From: Paracentrotus lividus | Lineage: Eukaryota > Echinodermata > Echinoidea > Camarodonta > Echinidae | Length of the DNA: 64,000 bases | Direction: 5' to 3' | Assembly (NCBI GenBank): GCA_940671915.1 | Contig: CALNVZ010002100.1 | Location: 14,866,901 to 14,930,900, forward strand | In this document: one piece after another, positions 29,306-40,570 of the stretch | How positions within the stretch are numbered: position 1 is the first letter of the stretch | How the letters are laid out: every line of letters starts with the position of its first letter | The notes under the pieces: generated by a model | Told to the model about the DNA's origin: nothing | The model's input: only the letters and a program-made list of their open reading frames with translations | The model's database searches: none | Made by a program: the position numbers and the translations under genes

Positions 29306-29483
29306 CCCCGATTGCGATTATCGATATAGTTCCGTCGCTCTTCGTTTCGTCTTATGCTGCTGATTCGAAACGATCTGGGCTGATTATCTCGCTTGCGCTG
29401 TCTATTGTGCTAGCGAGGTGCGTGATTGACTATGCGTGATTCCTGGCAACTGGCCACGGGCTAGGATAGTCATCCAATTTCAC
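29306..29483 (-). pseudogene. Probable eroded cyclase exon (VETIGDAY...RIGIHT region)
   Basis: The stretch is about 178 bp, close to the roughly 175 bp expected of the missing exon, and lies in the right place and strand. Fragments can be matched in order: a start reading GTG-AAA-TTGGA, then GTGGCCAG-TTGCCAG (V-A-S ... L-P), then N-H-A followed by a stop, then RSFRI, then a G-ending stretch. The frame changes several times and no donor GT is visible at the end. The second catalytic Asp (of G-D-A-Y) cannot be read. The match is pieced together by eye against family knowledge and could be partly chance. Confidence 0.4.
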
Positions 29484-30544
29484 GGGTGACTGGGACCGCC
29501 GTGGACACTACACATGTCATGGCGTCATCCTATTTCTGACCATATTTATCTGTGTCTTAACAATAGCGTCAATTATTAAGACAAAATTAGTAATGAGTGA
29601 TAAGCGCTATCATTCTATTTTTTCATACTTTTATCATACCATTAGTATATTATTACACATTGTAATATTTTGTTGTTTCTTTTTATCCTTGTATACCAGT
29701 CGCCAATTCTGTTATTTGGACTGTGAGAATATGGAATATAAATCTCAGATATAAGTCCTTCAATATCAGTTCAATAATGAATCATGTATCTGACAGAGGT
29801 GAGGGAGTAGCAGAGAGAGAGAGAAAAGATAGAGAAGGATTGAAATAAGAAGAAAAATAAACCTATTTGCTATTTCAGGAATACATAAGTTAAATTTATT
29901 AATAAAAAATACTATTGGGCGTGTAAATTTGATAGTTTACAAAACAAGCTAAAGATGTTATTGTAACCAGCAGGTAAAAAGAGAATTCTACATAGCGCGT
30001 GTATTATACATTCCTGTGGATTATTATTTACCATAAGTTATGTTTTTATGATCCAGCCTATTCATAGGATTTTATGTAATAAAAAATCTGTTTAAAAATG
30101 CGGTTAATGATAAAGGTGGTTCTCAGAGGGAGAATGATTCATAGAGTCTAAGCGTGAAAGAATGAAAATGAGAGATAGACGACATAATCAAAGTAAATCA
30201 CTATCAGAGACGGGTTCCTTCGCAGTGAGTTTGTGTTGTGCGTTGTGGGTGCATGCGGTGAGTGGGGAAATGAAGAGTGTAACAGGAGAATTCAATCTTT
30301 CAACTGGTCGGTCGAAAAAGTGAATAAACGTTCTATCCTGGCATTGATCGACGATATTTGGAAATCTTAGTGATAAGTTCTCATAACGTGATTCAACCGA
30401 ATTTGTAAATTTAGACATCACAGTCATGTCATTTCTGTTTGTCCCCAAAAACAACAAGAACTTTGTTGCTGAGGCCAACCGAGACTCTGACAATGTCTCA
30501 TAAGATTATACTCAATTATCTAATAAAACATGGGAAACGACATG

Positions 30545-30635
30545 TTATAAACACTAACATAAATGGCTCCGGTCAGTAGCAATTCGAACCCGCCCTTAGA
30601 TAATGCCAGGATACAGGACAGCATAGCAGATTTAA

Positions 30636-30672
<37 letters not shown>
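30545..30672. repeat. Poly(A)-tailed sequence with tRNA-like box B
   Basis: A run of about 34 A occupies 30,639-30,672 on the plus strand. About 60 bp before it, the minus strand contains GGGTTCGAATTGC, close to the pol III box B consensus. No convincing box A was found. It could be a degraded tRNA-derived SINE next to an unrelated A-tract; orientation of the two parts is discordant, which weakens the case. Confidence 0.25.
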
Positions 30673-30674
<2 letters not shown>

Positions 30675-31162
30675 AAAAAGAAAAATTACTTATTTTGAAA
30701 AAAGATTTATGGCTGTCAGCAAATGATATTTCAGTTGATTCCAACAGAATCAACATTTCTCTTCGAAATCGAACTGGCTTGTAGTCAACATCGCAACTTC
30801 GATCTCCAGCTAATCCGATATTACAATGTTGATCCCTTTGAATGCGCTTGTCTCCAATGTCTCTCGAGAAACACAATTTTCCTTTCGCTTTTTTTCTAGC
30901 TTTGGAGAATGGCCTTACTTCTTCAACAAACGCATCCTGAATTCTTATTCCCCAATACTAAAACGGGTTAAAGCTCTTCCACCATCACCCGTTTTCCTAA
31001 CATCCTTGCATGAACTCGCTAAATAGCAATTAGGTGAGGAAAACGCCCGCTAGCGATCCAATAGATCGATTACAGGACCGTCGCGTCGCTCTCTCGATTC
31101 ATTATCAGATTCCGGCAGATAAAATGATTTTGGAGGGAAAACAAAATGAAAAACACACGCAC

Positions 31163-31231
31163 CTTGTAGACGTTGAAGTTGTCAATTACAGCATCGAAGC
31201 AAGTGTATAAATCATTGAGTAGATCGACCAC
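31163..31231 (-). CDS. Guanylate cyclase exon: [19 protein letters not shown]
   Basis: Acceptor ATCTTTTTCAG, 69 bp, donor GTGCGTG at 31,156-31,162. The 23 codons read [19 protein letters not shown] followed by NVYK, almost letter for letter the family consensus. The segment forms a helix of the catalytic core next to the metal-binding loop, and its Lys-ended boundary is normally followed by V-E-T-I-G-D-A-Y. It is phase 0 at both ends and joins in frame to TPLE of the preceding exon. Fully intact. Confidence 0.95.
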
Positions 31232-33110
31232 CTGAAAAAGATAAAAACCGGAGGAAAACATGGAAGTCAAGTTAAGACATGGAATAAAGGTATCAAATTA
31301 GGGATGGGAAGATATAGGGTACCTCCAAGGCAATGAAGATTGTTTGGACACAGAGGTAGTATCGGAGTAACATCGCCCAAAAATTCTCTACATTGACAGA
31401 CGATCGACAAAATATTACTAGCCGTTCGGGAAAATGTAATGTATTTATCTTTTGTGAATAATTACACCGGCATTATTTCGTCTACGTTGTAGAGTTTGGG
31501 TCCACGTTTCAATATGGTTTTATGTTTGGTTTAGGGTTAGTTTTAGGGTAGGGTATAATGTCAGTCCGGGTTAAGTTAGTCATTCGATTAGTCTATAGAA
31601 TTTACAGGGGCATGTGTCACCGGAGCAAACGTCATTTAATCTTGGTATGATATCGATATCATTCTAATGTACATGGTGAAAATTAGATCCTTGCGCCTTT
31701 GATATGTTACAAAGGATATAATATCAACTGAAAGTTTACTTGATAAGTAGTTGATTGCGGGCAGATGCGTACATCCCGTGGCATCCTCACCCTATATTTT
31801 AACTGCAAAAATTGGGGATCCATTCTCGAATTTCGTTAGGTTACCACAAGTCATGATACCGACAATGTAACCGCTATATCAAAAACAGAACTTCAATCCT
31901 AAAAATGTGATTACGTATATGTATGCTTGATAAAGAGAGCAAAAATGTACGAATCAAGGTTTTAGGAAGTTTATTTTCCCTTTTTTTAAAAACAAGGATA
32001 AAAATCACGTCAACTTCACTTCAGACTATTTACAATAATTCCCATGTTTTTTAGTTTTTGTTAGTGTCTCATGCATGCTGGTCTAGTTTACCTCGTTCTG
32101 TGTAAACACTACTCCAATAATTGCAGTCAATTCGATTTCAGGAGAACATGCCCTTACACATACTACCATTTGGAAAGTAGATCGATTAAATCAACCCACC
32201 TGCACTCCCTTTCCCGCCAATCGATACCCATAAATATTTAAGATGTGTTCGGCTCCGATTCCTGACATAACGTGATCGTTTCCCCCATATCTAATTTCTG
32301 GGCCGGATCTAGAGGGATCACAAAAATATTGGGGGCCCCCAATTCCATTTTCAGTCGTAAACATGAGTATACCCCTTATGAGCTCAATTTCCCTTCCAGT
32401 ATATTGGCATATTTACTAAAGACCCTCGCACATCCGGCACCGGCTCGTTCTAGTTTCACATTATTCTCAATATCCTTTCAAAGAAAATACATGAAATGAT
32501 CGAAATATACGTTAAAAGGTATTGAACTAGCACTATTGCAGTTTCCTTACCCTTTCACACTCTTTAAATATCAGTAATATTGGTTAATAGCATCACAGCA
32601 GCACAAAAGAGGCTAGTGACGAGTTTTAATTATAAACAATATTCATACCGTTTACTTCTTTTCTGCCAAGCCCCAGAAGAACGTATAAATTTATATAATT
32701 TCCCAGACAGAGTTAACCCCTTTCTGGCACTCAGCAACCAACAAGGTGCTTTACCATCATGCGGTGTGCTAGAATGGTCAATTGCCAATTGGGCTACACC
32801 CACTTTGACTAATACCCGTTTGGTCTTATCCCACAAAGTCCATCCAACAAGGGCGTCCAATTATTTTTTGGTTTGACTGTCAATTTACATAATGATTTAC
32901 CATTTTGTCTAATTTCAATTTTTTCTGATGCTCATTTCGACAATTTCTTCAATTACTTGTAACAAACTAGTAATAGGCCAAAATTCATTTGGAAATTAGA
33001 CGAAAAAGCAATTAGATAATTTCGTTATTACACGAATTAGCAGTTAGACCAAGTCAGAATCAGACCACGTTTTATAATACTAAGGAGATATAAAGCGCTG
33101 AAATACATAC
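31232..33110 (-). other. Cyclase intron
   Basis: About 1.9 kb. Near 32,292 it holds a GCCGGATCTAGAGGGATC phrase followed by GGGGGCCCCC, resembling degraded GGCGGATCCAGG-type termini. At about 32,770-32,800 the minus strand has TAGCCCAATTGG, a good pol III box A match with no box B. Nothing else recognised. Confidence 0.45.
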
Positions 33111-33234
33111 CTCGAGAGGTGTGCTACCCGATGATAATTTTGTGAAGCCCACGATGTCGCTAAAGTAGATGGTCACACATTCAAACGACTCAGCTGTGAC
33201 GGGTTTCCCTTTCTTCAGCTCTTCTGCCACTGGT
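33111..33234 (-). CDS. Guanylate cyclase exon: start of catalytic domain
   Basis: Acceptor CATTCTAG, 124 bp, donor GTATGTATT. One base completes the Arg codon begun in the previous exon. It then reads [20 protein letters not shown] and [30 protein letters not shown] carries the first of the two catalytic metal-binding aspartates of class III nucleotide cyclases. The preceding P-V-A-E-x-L-K-x-G-x-x-V segment is the usual junction between linker helix and catalytic domain. Length 1 + 123 gives phase 2 at the 5' side and phase 0 at the 3' side, matching both neighbours. Intact. Confidence 0.97.
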
Positions 33235-33881
33235 CTAGAATGTCAAGAGACAGTTACAAAAGGAAAATAATGTTAAAGGAGTCAGTGAGGTGAGCAGTGG
33301 ATCTAGCCTCAGCTAATTTAAAAGATTGTATCCGCTCATGTCCAAACATAATATCACCGTTATTGTCCCTGGACAATTGGGCCCGAATGCTGGATCCTAG
33401 CCTAGAGGTTTAAATCACATAAAGAGTAACTATTCAATTCCGAAAATCAATATCCTACTGACAATTAGTCCTATATCAAAACATTCATCAACATAATGCA
33501 GCATTCTATGAAGTTAAAAGGATAAACCCGGCAAGATTATTATTATTATTAATTTTTCACAGGCTGTCGATAGCGATGTGCATTGTCTGGAATATTACTT
33601 GGTAAAACCATTTCATAATTTCCTTTTTTTATCGAATTTAAAAAGTGCTATCGGGAGAAAAGTCAAACGGTTTCTTTAGAAGGTATTGATTTTCACTTAC
33701 AGTACACGATTATACCAATCAGTTGAGCAGTTTGAAGACATACCTTTTCTGAAACCCGATAACAAAGATTACCCCTACTAGGTATTTTTTTATACTTGTT
33801 CAATAACAGGGTGACTTTTTCAAGTGCTTTTATTCGTCTTTGTCTTCTATAAGACAGCTATTCAAGTGAACAGAATTGTAC
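33235..33881 (-). other. Cyclase intron, short
   Basis: About 650 bp between two intact exons. A short ATT repeat lies near 33,537-33,551. Nothing else recognised. Confidence 0.6.
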
Positions 33882-34031
33882 CTGGGCAGGATCTGGTAAA
33901 GGAGTTCCTCAGCCTTCCTCTTCTCTTCGTAAAACGCTTCTGTCCTTTCTTGGACCAAGCTCTCAAGGTTGGAAGCATACTGTTCCATCCGAGACAGTAA
34001 CGTATCCACAAGACCCTTGTTCTCAGAGTTC
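33882..34031 (-). CDS. Guanylate cyclase exon: coiled-coil dimerisation linker
   Basis: Acceptor AATATTTAG, 150 bp, donor GTACAATTC at 33,873-33,881. It encodes [20 protein letters not shown], then [19 protein letters not shown], then [10 protein letters not shown], with the last Arg split over the donor. This is the signalling helix between the kinase-homology and catalytic domains that dimerises and transmits activation in receptor guanylate cyclases. Length 1 + 147 + 2 matches phase 2 on both sides. The next 209 bp upstream in the gene contain a decayed copy of the same exon, listed separately. Confidence 0.97.
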
Positions 34032-34094
34032 CTAAATATTACAAAGACATTAGAATGAAAGAGGGAATGTTCAGTGGGAAAATATCTTTGAGGA

Positions 34095-34241
34095 AAGACC
34101 CTTTTTGTCAAGTTCCTAAGCCTTCTTCTACTCCGCGTAAAACGCTTCCGTTCATTCTTGAACCAAGTTTTCATGGTTGCAAGCCTATACTGTACCATTC
34201 GAGACAGTAACACGTCCATTAGACCCTTGTTCTCAGATTGC
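34095..34241 (-). pseudogene. Decayed tandem copy of the linker exon
   Basis: Shifted by 209 bp from the intact linker exon, this stretch reads [18 protein letters not shown] and then slips into another frame ([19 protein letters not shown]), where the original has [20 protein letters not shown]. Sequence flanking the acceptor is duplicated too: ATATGTTCAGGGGAGAAAA matches GAATGTTCAGTGGGAAAAT of the first unit. A CAG acceptor survives but the donor GT is gone. A frameshift plus a lost donor make a functional alternative exon unlikely. Confidence 0.85.
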
Positions 34242-35593
34242 CTGGTATTATAAAGGAAAATATGTTCAGGGGAGAAAACTCTTTGAGACAAGACTTTTAT
34301 AGTCGCAGTTCCGGTAATTTTGAAATTAATGGTAAGTTGAAACCGTTTGTTGAACATGAGGGGTACTCGATGATATGACCCTCTCTTTTCTTACATTTAC
34401 GATGCTCATGAAATCATGTAGCCATTCCAAATACCCAATCATTACATAAAGGTGTTTCGTTCTCATTTAACAATATATTAAACAATTAAATGACACGTTA
34501 AATTAATGTCAGTGGTGAACGAAGAAAAGCATCTTGTCACTTATAATATAAATGACCCAAATAAGTATACAAGACATTGAATATCAATCGAATGTAGTGT
34601 ACAAAATCGTACCCTTTGGAATTCATTTCTTGAAATTAAAAGTTGATCAAGCGGTAACTGAATGAAGAGTTAGCTGTTAATGATTATACAATTATAATAA
34701 CCTTAAAGCTTTTTAAGAGTTCAGAGTAATCGGGAAATGGTTGAGAAAAACAATAAACAAAATTATTACTAGTACTCGCGTTTGGCAGAACACCTTTCGG
34801 GAACTATAGCAGGGCGTTATCTCATTACACCTTAAAGTGATGTAACACCCTTTTCCTTAGCTCTCAGCGGACAGTATTGCTTTGGATGTTGTATTCGCGG
34901 GCTTCATGTCTCATTTCCAAAAGCTTTATGGGAGATGAGACTCCTTGATCAGAGTTGGGATACGGTGATACCTGAGCTGATTAAACTACAATAGCCACTG
35001 CCCTAAGGTTTGAACTGGAAATATACACAGAGTTCAATCAAGGTATAGGCCATCTCCACATCATTATCATCATCAACCATACACGATTCCTCCAGCGTAT
35101 TTTCCACACGATTTAACGGCTTAGGCCTATCATTCTCCAATGATATTTCGGATCCATTTCAACATGTTTTACTGTCTAATCGGGATGAGAGTTGACACTC
35201 GTCCGCAAATTTGTAGGCCAATTATTTAGATTGACGAAGGGATTCGGTATAAATAGGCATTTCTGGACTATACCCGGGAGGGTGATGATACGATAAGCTG
35301 TTGTGACCCATAGACACAAATGATTGCATTGAACTCTCACTGACAACTAGGTTTTATAGTTTTCGCTTCAACCTCCATAACATACAAATTCTTTAATTTA
35401 GAAATTTAATTACTAGGTTCAAGAAAAGATATCAGAAATCAAATGAAAGGCAATAACATTTTGGTCTACATACATGTAATCTAAAAAACTATTGACATCT
35501 GTAGTTCGTTTTGATGTCGGTTTGGAGTCTATTTTACTGATATAACCGAGTTATATTATTTGTAGTATTTTCTTTCATTGCAAATGAACCTAC
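34242..35593 (-). other. Cyclase intron
   Basis: About 1.35 kb of ordinary AT-rich intron. No repeats or elements recognised beyond the linker-exon duplication at its left end. Confidence 0.5.
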
Positions 35594-35762
35594 TTGTTAA
35601 GCTTTCGCATGATGCCTCTTAGCTGACTGAAATCTGGTCTTTCGTTGCAGTCTTCTTTCCAACAGTTTGTAATCAGATCCATCATCTCCTGTGAACACGT
35701 CACCCTGTCAATGGTCGGTCTGAAGGCTGGTTTGTAGCCATTTGATACTTTTTTAACAATCT
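35594..35762 (-). CDS. Guanylate cyclase exon: end of kinase-homology domain
   Basis: Acceptor CCTTTGAATAG, 169 bp, donor GTAGGTTC at 35,586-35,593. Two bases complete a Glu codon; it then reads IVKKVSNGYKPAFRPTIDR, VTCSQEMMDLITNCWKEDC and NERPDFSQLRGIMRKLN, with a Lys split over the donor. FRP, the C-W-x-E-D-x-x-E-R-P-x-F motif and I-R-x-x-x-R-K-x-N mark the C-lobe end of the pseudokinase domain in receptor guanylate cyclases. Length 2 + 165 + 2 keeps phase 1 and phase 2 with the neighbours. Intact. Confidence 0.97.
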
Positions 35763-35904
35763 CTATTCAAAGGAAAGATACACACACAAAAAAAGAGACA
35801 ATTACAGGTATATAATGTGATATCTGTAGAATGCTTGAAGGAACTGTAGCAATAGAAATAATGCCCTTCTAAAGAAAAGAAAGATGTGGACCCCAAAATT
35901 ACCA

Positions 35905-36093
35905 AAAAATATGATGATGACATGGTGTTGTTGTTGCTGTTGATGATTATGATGAAGATCATGATGATAATGTTGAGGATGTTGATGTTGTTGTTGTTGA
36001 TGATGATGATGAAGATGGCAATTATGATGATGATGATGATGGTAATGGTAATTGTACTAACCACGAGGATGTTGATGATGATAATGATGATGG

Positions 36094-36131
<38 letters not shown>

Positions 36132-36465
36132 GTGATGCTAATGGTGCTGTGATTTGATGATGATTGAGAATGATTTTGATGATGATGAGGATAATGGTAC
36201 TGTTGATGGGGATGTTAATGATGGTGATGTTAATGGTCCTGTTGATGAGGATGTTGATGATGGTGATGCTAACGGTAACGTTGATGAGCATTTCGGTGAT
36301 AATGTGAATGATAATTTTGATGATGATGATGATGATGATGAATGTGGTGGTGGCGATGATGATGGTGAAATTGACAATGATAATGATGACGATGAAGATG
36401 GTAGTAATGATCATGATGATGCTGATAGTAATGATAATGATGATGATGGTAACGGTAATTTGACA
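35905..36465. repeat. Long imperfect GAT/GTT trinucleotide microsatellite
   Basis: About 560 bp of GATGAT, GTTGAT and GATGGT repeats with interruptions, purest at about 36,097-36,137. The plus strand has an open frame rich in Asp, Asn and Gly and the minus strand one rich in Ile, Ser and Thr; both follow from the repeat and are not genes. It lies in the intron upstream of exon 35,594. Confidence 0.9.
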
Positions 36466-37322
36466 GTAGTATATAGGATACCAGCAATTCCCCCTTTTCA
36501 CTGAATTTGCTATTAGCGATGAAAAATAAGAATATGCTACTTACATAATAGTCTCTCTTTTTTTTTTAATTCCAAGCAATGATGAATTATTTGAATAAAA
36601 CATGTTAGGTGGAAGTTTGGTATTGAAAGGTTTGAATTTCCCTATTGTTTTATCTATCTCTAGGAATAATTTATTCATTGAAAGATATGCCTCTTAGCAT
36701 TATAGATTATCTCGCGGTCGCATGTATTGAAATGGGATTAGCTAGGACAAAATCTAGGTTGAGAAAAACAAAAAGTTGTATGCAAACGGAATTTTACAAA
36801 TACTTATAGAGGTTATAAATATTCATGATATCTTTATTCCAATCATGTAGCCAAAACAGAACCTATCGCAATGGAGCAAAAACATAATAAAAATACTTTA
36901 TAAAATAACCTTATAATTTAGAATCGCATCTCTTCAATTCAACATATAGCTATTTCTTAAATAAATGGTTCCTTTCATTCATTTTGTCTGTATATATTTA
37001 AAGTTTTAAAATATCAACCAAAGTTTTATCTTTGTGGAACTATTGATTCACATGCTTAAGATTCGTCAATTCGTTAAAAAAAAATAATGTCATGAGATTC
37101 AAACTCTTTCATTCAAACCAGTTAAGATGTTGCTTCTTAGGAAAATATCTGAACTATTGATATTCAAACGACAATAAAAGCAGAAGCTAAATGGTTTTAG
37201 ATTATATAAAAAGAACTACTGATTATACATTAACACATTGCGTAATTATCAGAGCATTTTTTTTTTGCCCCAAAACTACAGGGCAGCTGCGTAATATGAA
37301 AACGGTTTCAAAACGTTACACG
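36466..37322 (-). other. Cyclase intron, unassigned part
   Basis: AT-rich, with T-runs near 36,558 and 37,257. Nothing recognised. Confidence 0.5.
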
Positions 37323-38306
37323 TAGGGTACATGCAGGGAAATGGGCCAGCAGGTAATATGGGAACCTGAAGCAAATCATGTCGTGACCGTCGACCGGTGA
37401 CCGGTGACCGGTGTGAGCACCATAATGTGGTTCATATGAACTGTATACGTAAATATATTCGTCGTGAGAGCATCTAATGCCGAAATTTCTCTGAGAAAAT
37501 TGCTGAAAACCAAAAAGGTAGGTAAAACTTACGGAATTTTTTTACCTGATGTAAATTTGATAATTTCACAGAATGTGATGGTGAAAGAGTGTTTGAGGGT
37601 AACCATCAATTTGTTTGTATATTTAGTAAGCTTATAGTTCATTTTGATCATACTAGCGTGTACAGGTCAATTTGTTTTAGTGAAGGGGTGCAATGTGGCA
37701 TTAAATGCTTGCCTGACACAGCAACATTAGTGCAGGTAATATGGGACATCCAAAATGGCGGAAATGATTCTGGTACTTAGTATTGGGATGAGGCATCAAT
37801 CTCTTTGCTACGATTTTTTAGGGTATATTCACAATATATAATTAATATAAATAACTTATTGTAGGCCATATTGACTTGTATAATGAAAATAATATTAAAA
37901 TAATATTAAAAAAAAGAAATATATACAATAACATAACAATGAAATATATAGTCAAAGGTTTTACTGAAGGGTCTTATAATTTCAAATTATATTTAAAGTT
38001 AATGATTTTCAACATTTTAGCAAATTCCAGACATGGTAGAGTAATTGTAGTTTTTAAAACGTACATTAAATACATGTGCCCATATTACCTGCACATGCAG
38101 GTAATATGGGCACTTTGGTAATGACGTCAACATTTGAATATTGCAGACAGGGGGGTTGTGATAATTGTTTTTCTTCACAATAAAAGTTAGAGCAGTAGTC
38201 ATTGATTCATATAAACAAAGATTAGACTGGTGTCATTTCGTATTGTATGCAATTAGGCAAATGAGCTTAGGGGTTAGGTAGGCCCATATTACCTGCATGT
38301 ACCCTA
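37323..38306. mobile_element. 984-bp inverted-repeat element with internal GCAGGTAATATGGG repeats
   Basis: The left end reads TAGGGTACATGCAGGGAAAT followed by GGGCC. The right end, read inward from 38,306 on the other strand, is TAGGGTACATGCAGGTAATA followed by TGGGCC, giving imperfect 25-26-bp inverted termini. The 14-mer GCAGGTAATATGGG occurs at 37,349, 37,732 and 38,097, and inverted at about 38,079 and 38,282. At 38,076-38,113 two copies form a palindrome with 18-bp arms and a 2-bp centre. No transposase and no obvious target duplication. Non-autonomous DNA transposon by structure. Confidence 0.6.
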
Positions 38307-38412
38307 GTCGCTGGTCTGAAAAATTAAACACCGTGACATTTTCATTTTCAACAATCGGAACTTGTAAGTGCTATTTCATTCATTTTTTTTTTCTGTTCGA
38401 GAGCCCACCCCC

Positions 38413-38490
38413 CCCCCCAAAAAAATGTTTGAAGCGTATACTTCGAGCATAAGGTCGACATCTTTGATATAGAAGAACCCGTTCTTTGTA
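38413..38490 (-). pseudogene. Partial tandem copy of the 3' end of exon 38,539
   Basis: Displaced 98 bp from the exon end. On the minus strand it reads FFYIKDVDLMLE in an open frame and then a GTATAC donor-like site. C-run and A-run intron sequence beyond the donor is duplicated as well. This copy keeps the TAT-ATC (Tyr-Ile) codons that the main exon lacks. It covers only the last 20 or so codons and has no acceptor. Confidence 0.75.
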
Positions 38491-38538
38491 TTTTTTAGTA
38501 ATACCCCTCCCCCCACAAAAAAAATCTTTGGAGCGTAC

Positions 38539-38687
38539 CTTCGGGCATTAGGTCGACAATCTTTGATAGAAGACCCCTTCTCTGTACATTATTTCTTGTA
38601 AGATGATACCGAAGCTGTACACATCACCTTCTGCGTTCCCCCAGACGGAATCTCCGGTAAGCGAAGAGCTCCGGGGCCGTCCATAAT
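38539..38687 (-). CDS. Guanylate cyclase exon: LWTAPEL...GDVYSFGIILQE (frameshifted)
   Basis: Acceptor CAGGAAG (cut after GAAG), 149 bp, donor GTACGCTC. Joined to the previous exon it starts K-LWTAPEL in one frame. One base too many soon after moves the conserved LTGDSVWGNAEGDVYSFGII and LQEIMYREGVFY to a second frame. A net loss of one base (a missing AT and an extra T) then restores the first frame for KIVDLMPE. Total length (1 + 147 + 1) is exactly what the family predicts, because the two shifts cancel, but the sequence as written hits a stop between them. The domain is the activation-segment side of the kinase-homology region. Sequence error and true damage are both possible. Confidence 0.85.
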
Positions 38688-39465
38688 CTTCCTGCAAAAT
38701 AAGAAGATAATAATGATGATTATACATAATGATGGTTATGCTATTATAAAGCATTTAAGGGTGTCATAATGATCGTTTAATAAATGAGAGTATAATGTTC
38801 GTTTCTTTTACAAATTGAAAGAAAATAAAGGATATTTCCCTATTTGAAATTTGCTGCAATTTAGTGGGTATTTCCAAAATGTTGGAATATAATATATATT
38901 TTGATTTTGAATTCTCTCCCTCTCTCTCTCTCTGTTGTTTTTAATCTAATTTTTTGTTTGAATGAATTTGAAACTAGAAATACCATCAGTTAAATTCTCT
39001 CTAAAAAACGTACCCCGGGTCATGCTTCTTAAGATTTCTTGGAACACTGAATCGATCATTCAACCTTTCACATCTGGCTTCCTTATAATGTCAAGAGCAA
39101 AATGTGATTGAAAAATCAGTATTCATCTAGTTTTACCATACTACATCTCTAACAAAAATCCATGCGGTAACCTTGGCTTCTACGGCATTCCTTACAGTAT
39201 CGATTAACACTACGCAGGTTGGACATCTGTACAACATTATACGGAGATCAATGGAGATCAAACGTGACAGAGACTAAAATGGTGTAATTTTTTTGATCGC
39301 TTGAGGAGGTGATGAGAGCTTAGGTGAAAGCGAGTCCCCAAGACGCTCTTGCAAGTCAGAATAGAGGGTTAGGTTTGTTTTCTTCTTGTTTGGATCATGG
39401 AGGAAAGGACCTTTCCTTCAAGTTTTGATCATTTTTGCATCCATTCAAATGACGAAAGAAAAGGA

Positions 39466-39570
39466 TGGAGACAGCGAAAGAAGTTAAAGGGACAGCAAGA
39501 AAGTGAGAGAAGGGAGGAAAGAGAAAGAAAAAAGATAGAGTGAGGTAGAGAAAAGGGAGGGAAAGAGAAT

Positions 39571-39601
<31 letters not shown>

Positions 39602-39665
39602 AGGGAGGGAGAGAGGGAAGGAGAGAGAACATGAAAGGGAAAGAAAGAGAAATAGAGAGGCAAGC
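39466..39665. repeat. Purine-rich GA/GGGA tract
   Basis: About 200 bp almost free of pyrimidines, with (GA)n at about 39,571-39,594. The complementary strand gives a Ser/Leu-rich open frame that is purely a repeat effect. Confidence 0.85.
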
Positions 39666-39988
39666 GGGCGGGATGCGGATTGGGGAAAAGTACAGATCTA
39701 GACTAAACCCCTTCATCTTCTTCTACGCCTCTAGTTAGGAAGTTGCGCCTACAGAATTAGGATCTAGCATCTCAGAGGATGTTATTCGATTCTGTTTCAG
39801 GTCTTCACATTTCTACATAGTTCCTTCGAAACGGCATTTCACCGGCAAAATAAAGACACGGGAACTTGTGACTCAACTCGTCTTTCTTTCAATATCACGA
39901 TACAAACTCGAAAACAAAACTGTTCTCGTGATTGGGAAATACGATTCGTCTTCAGTGACAAGAATGTCATCGCGGATGTTTTCTAGAG

Positions 39989-40085
39989 TGTGTGTGTGTG
40001 TGTGTATCTCTCTCTCTCTTCCACTTCTTACTTTCGCGCCCCCCTCCCCCCTCCAAAAAAAAAAAAAAAATGGGGGGGGGGGGAA
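39989..40085. repeat. TG, CT, C-run, A-run and G-run composite
   Basis: (GT)n at about 39,989-40,004, then CTCTCT, C-rich, 16 A and about 12 G in succession. Low complexity only. Confidence 0.8.
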
Positions 40086-40570
40086 TGGAAATTGTAAAAA
40101 CCGCGCGCGGAGACACAGATGAAAATATATCAAAAGGCGAAATGGATGGATTGATCCGCGGTAGAGGGGACTTGGGGTGCGGTACATGGCCCAAGGGATT
40201 ACCCTGTTTTTGAGCAACTGTCACAGATTCCATCCCCGATTTTATTTTGTTTGTTTGGCAAGATTGGAATGAACACATCGTATTTGAGAGATGTTACACT
40301 ACATCATTAGATGTGTCGAGCAGTATCATTGCAATGTGTGTCTTCACGTTTGTTTAGGAGGTGGGATAGGGTGGACCTGAACTAACCATAATATTTGCTT
40401 GAATAAAACAACAAAAAAAAAGCAAGATATTGACATTTTCTCTGTTTAATGTATTATCATATATATTAGTACATATTGTTGTTGTGTGCATATTACTTAA
40501 ACTCTGTAGATCTTATATGAGGCATAATCGACGAACAATTAAAATGAGAATTCAACTTCGCCTTTTTTCT

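Noticed and set aside
30188..30493. Minus-strand frame of 101 codons
   Set aside because: Lies in the cyclase intron, has no splice context and no family resemblance.
32630..32860. Minus-strand frame beginning near a box A-like TAGCCCAATTGG
   Set aside because: No box B, no poly(A) tail and no protein similarity; insufficient for a SINE or a gene.
36022..36504. Long Ile/Ser-rich and Asp-rich open frames
   Set aside because: Produced by the GAT repeat; no protein gene.
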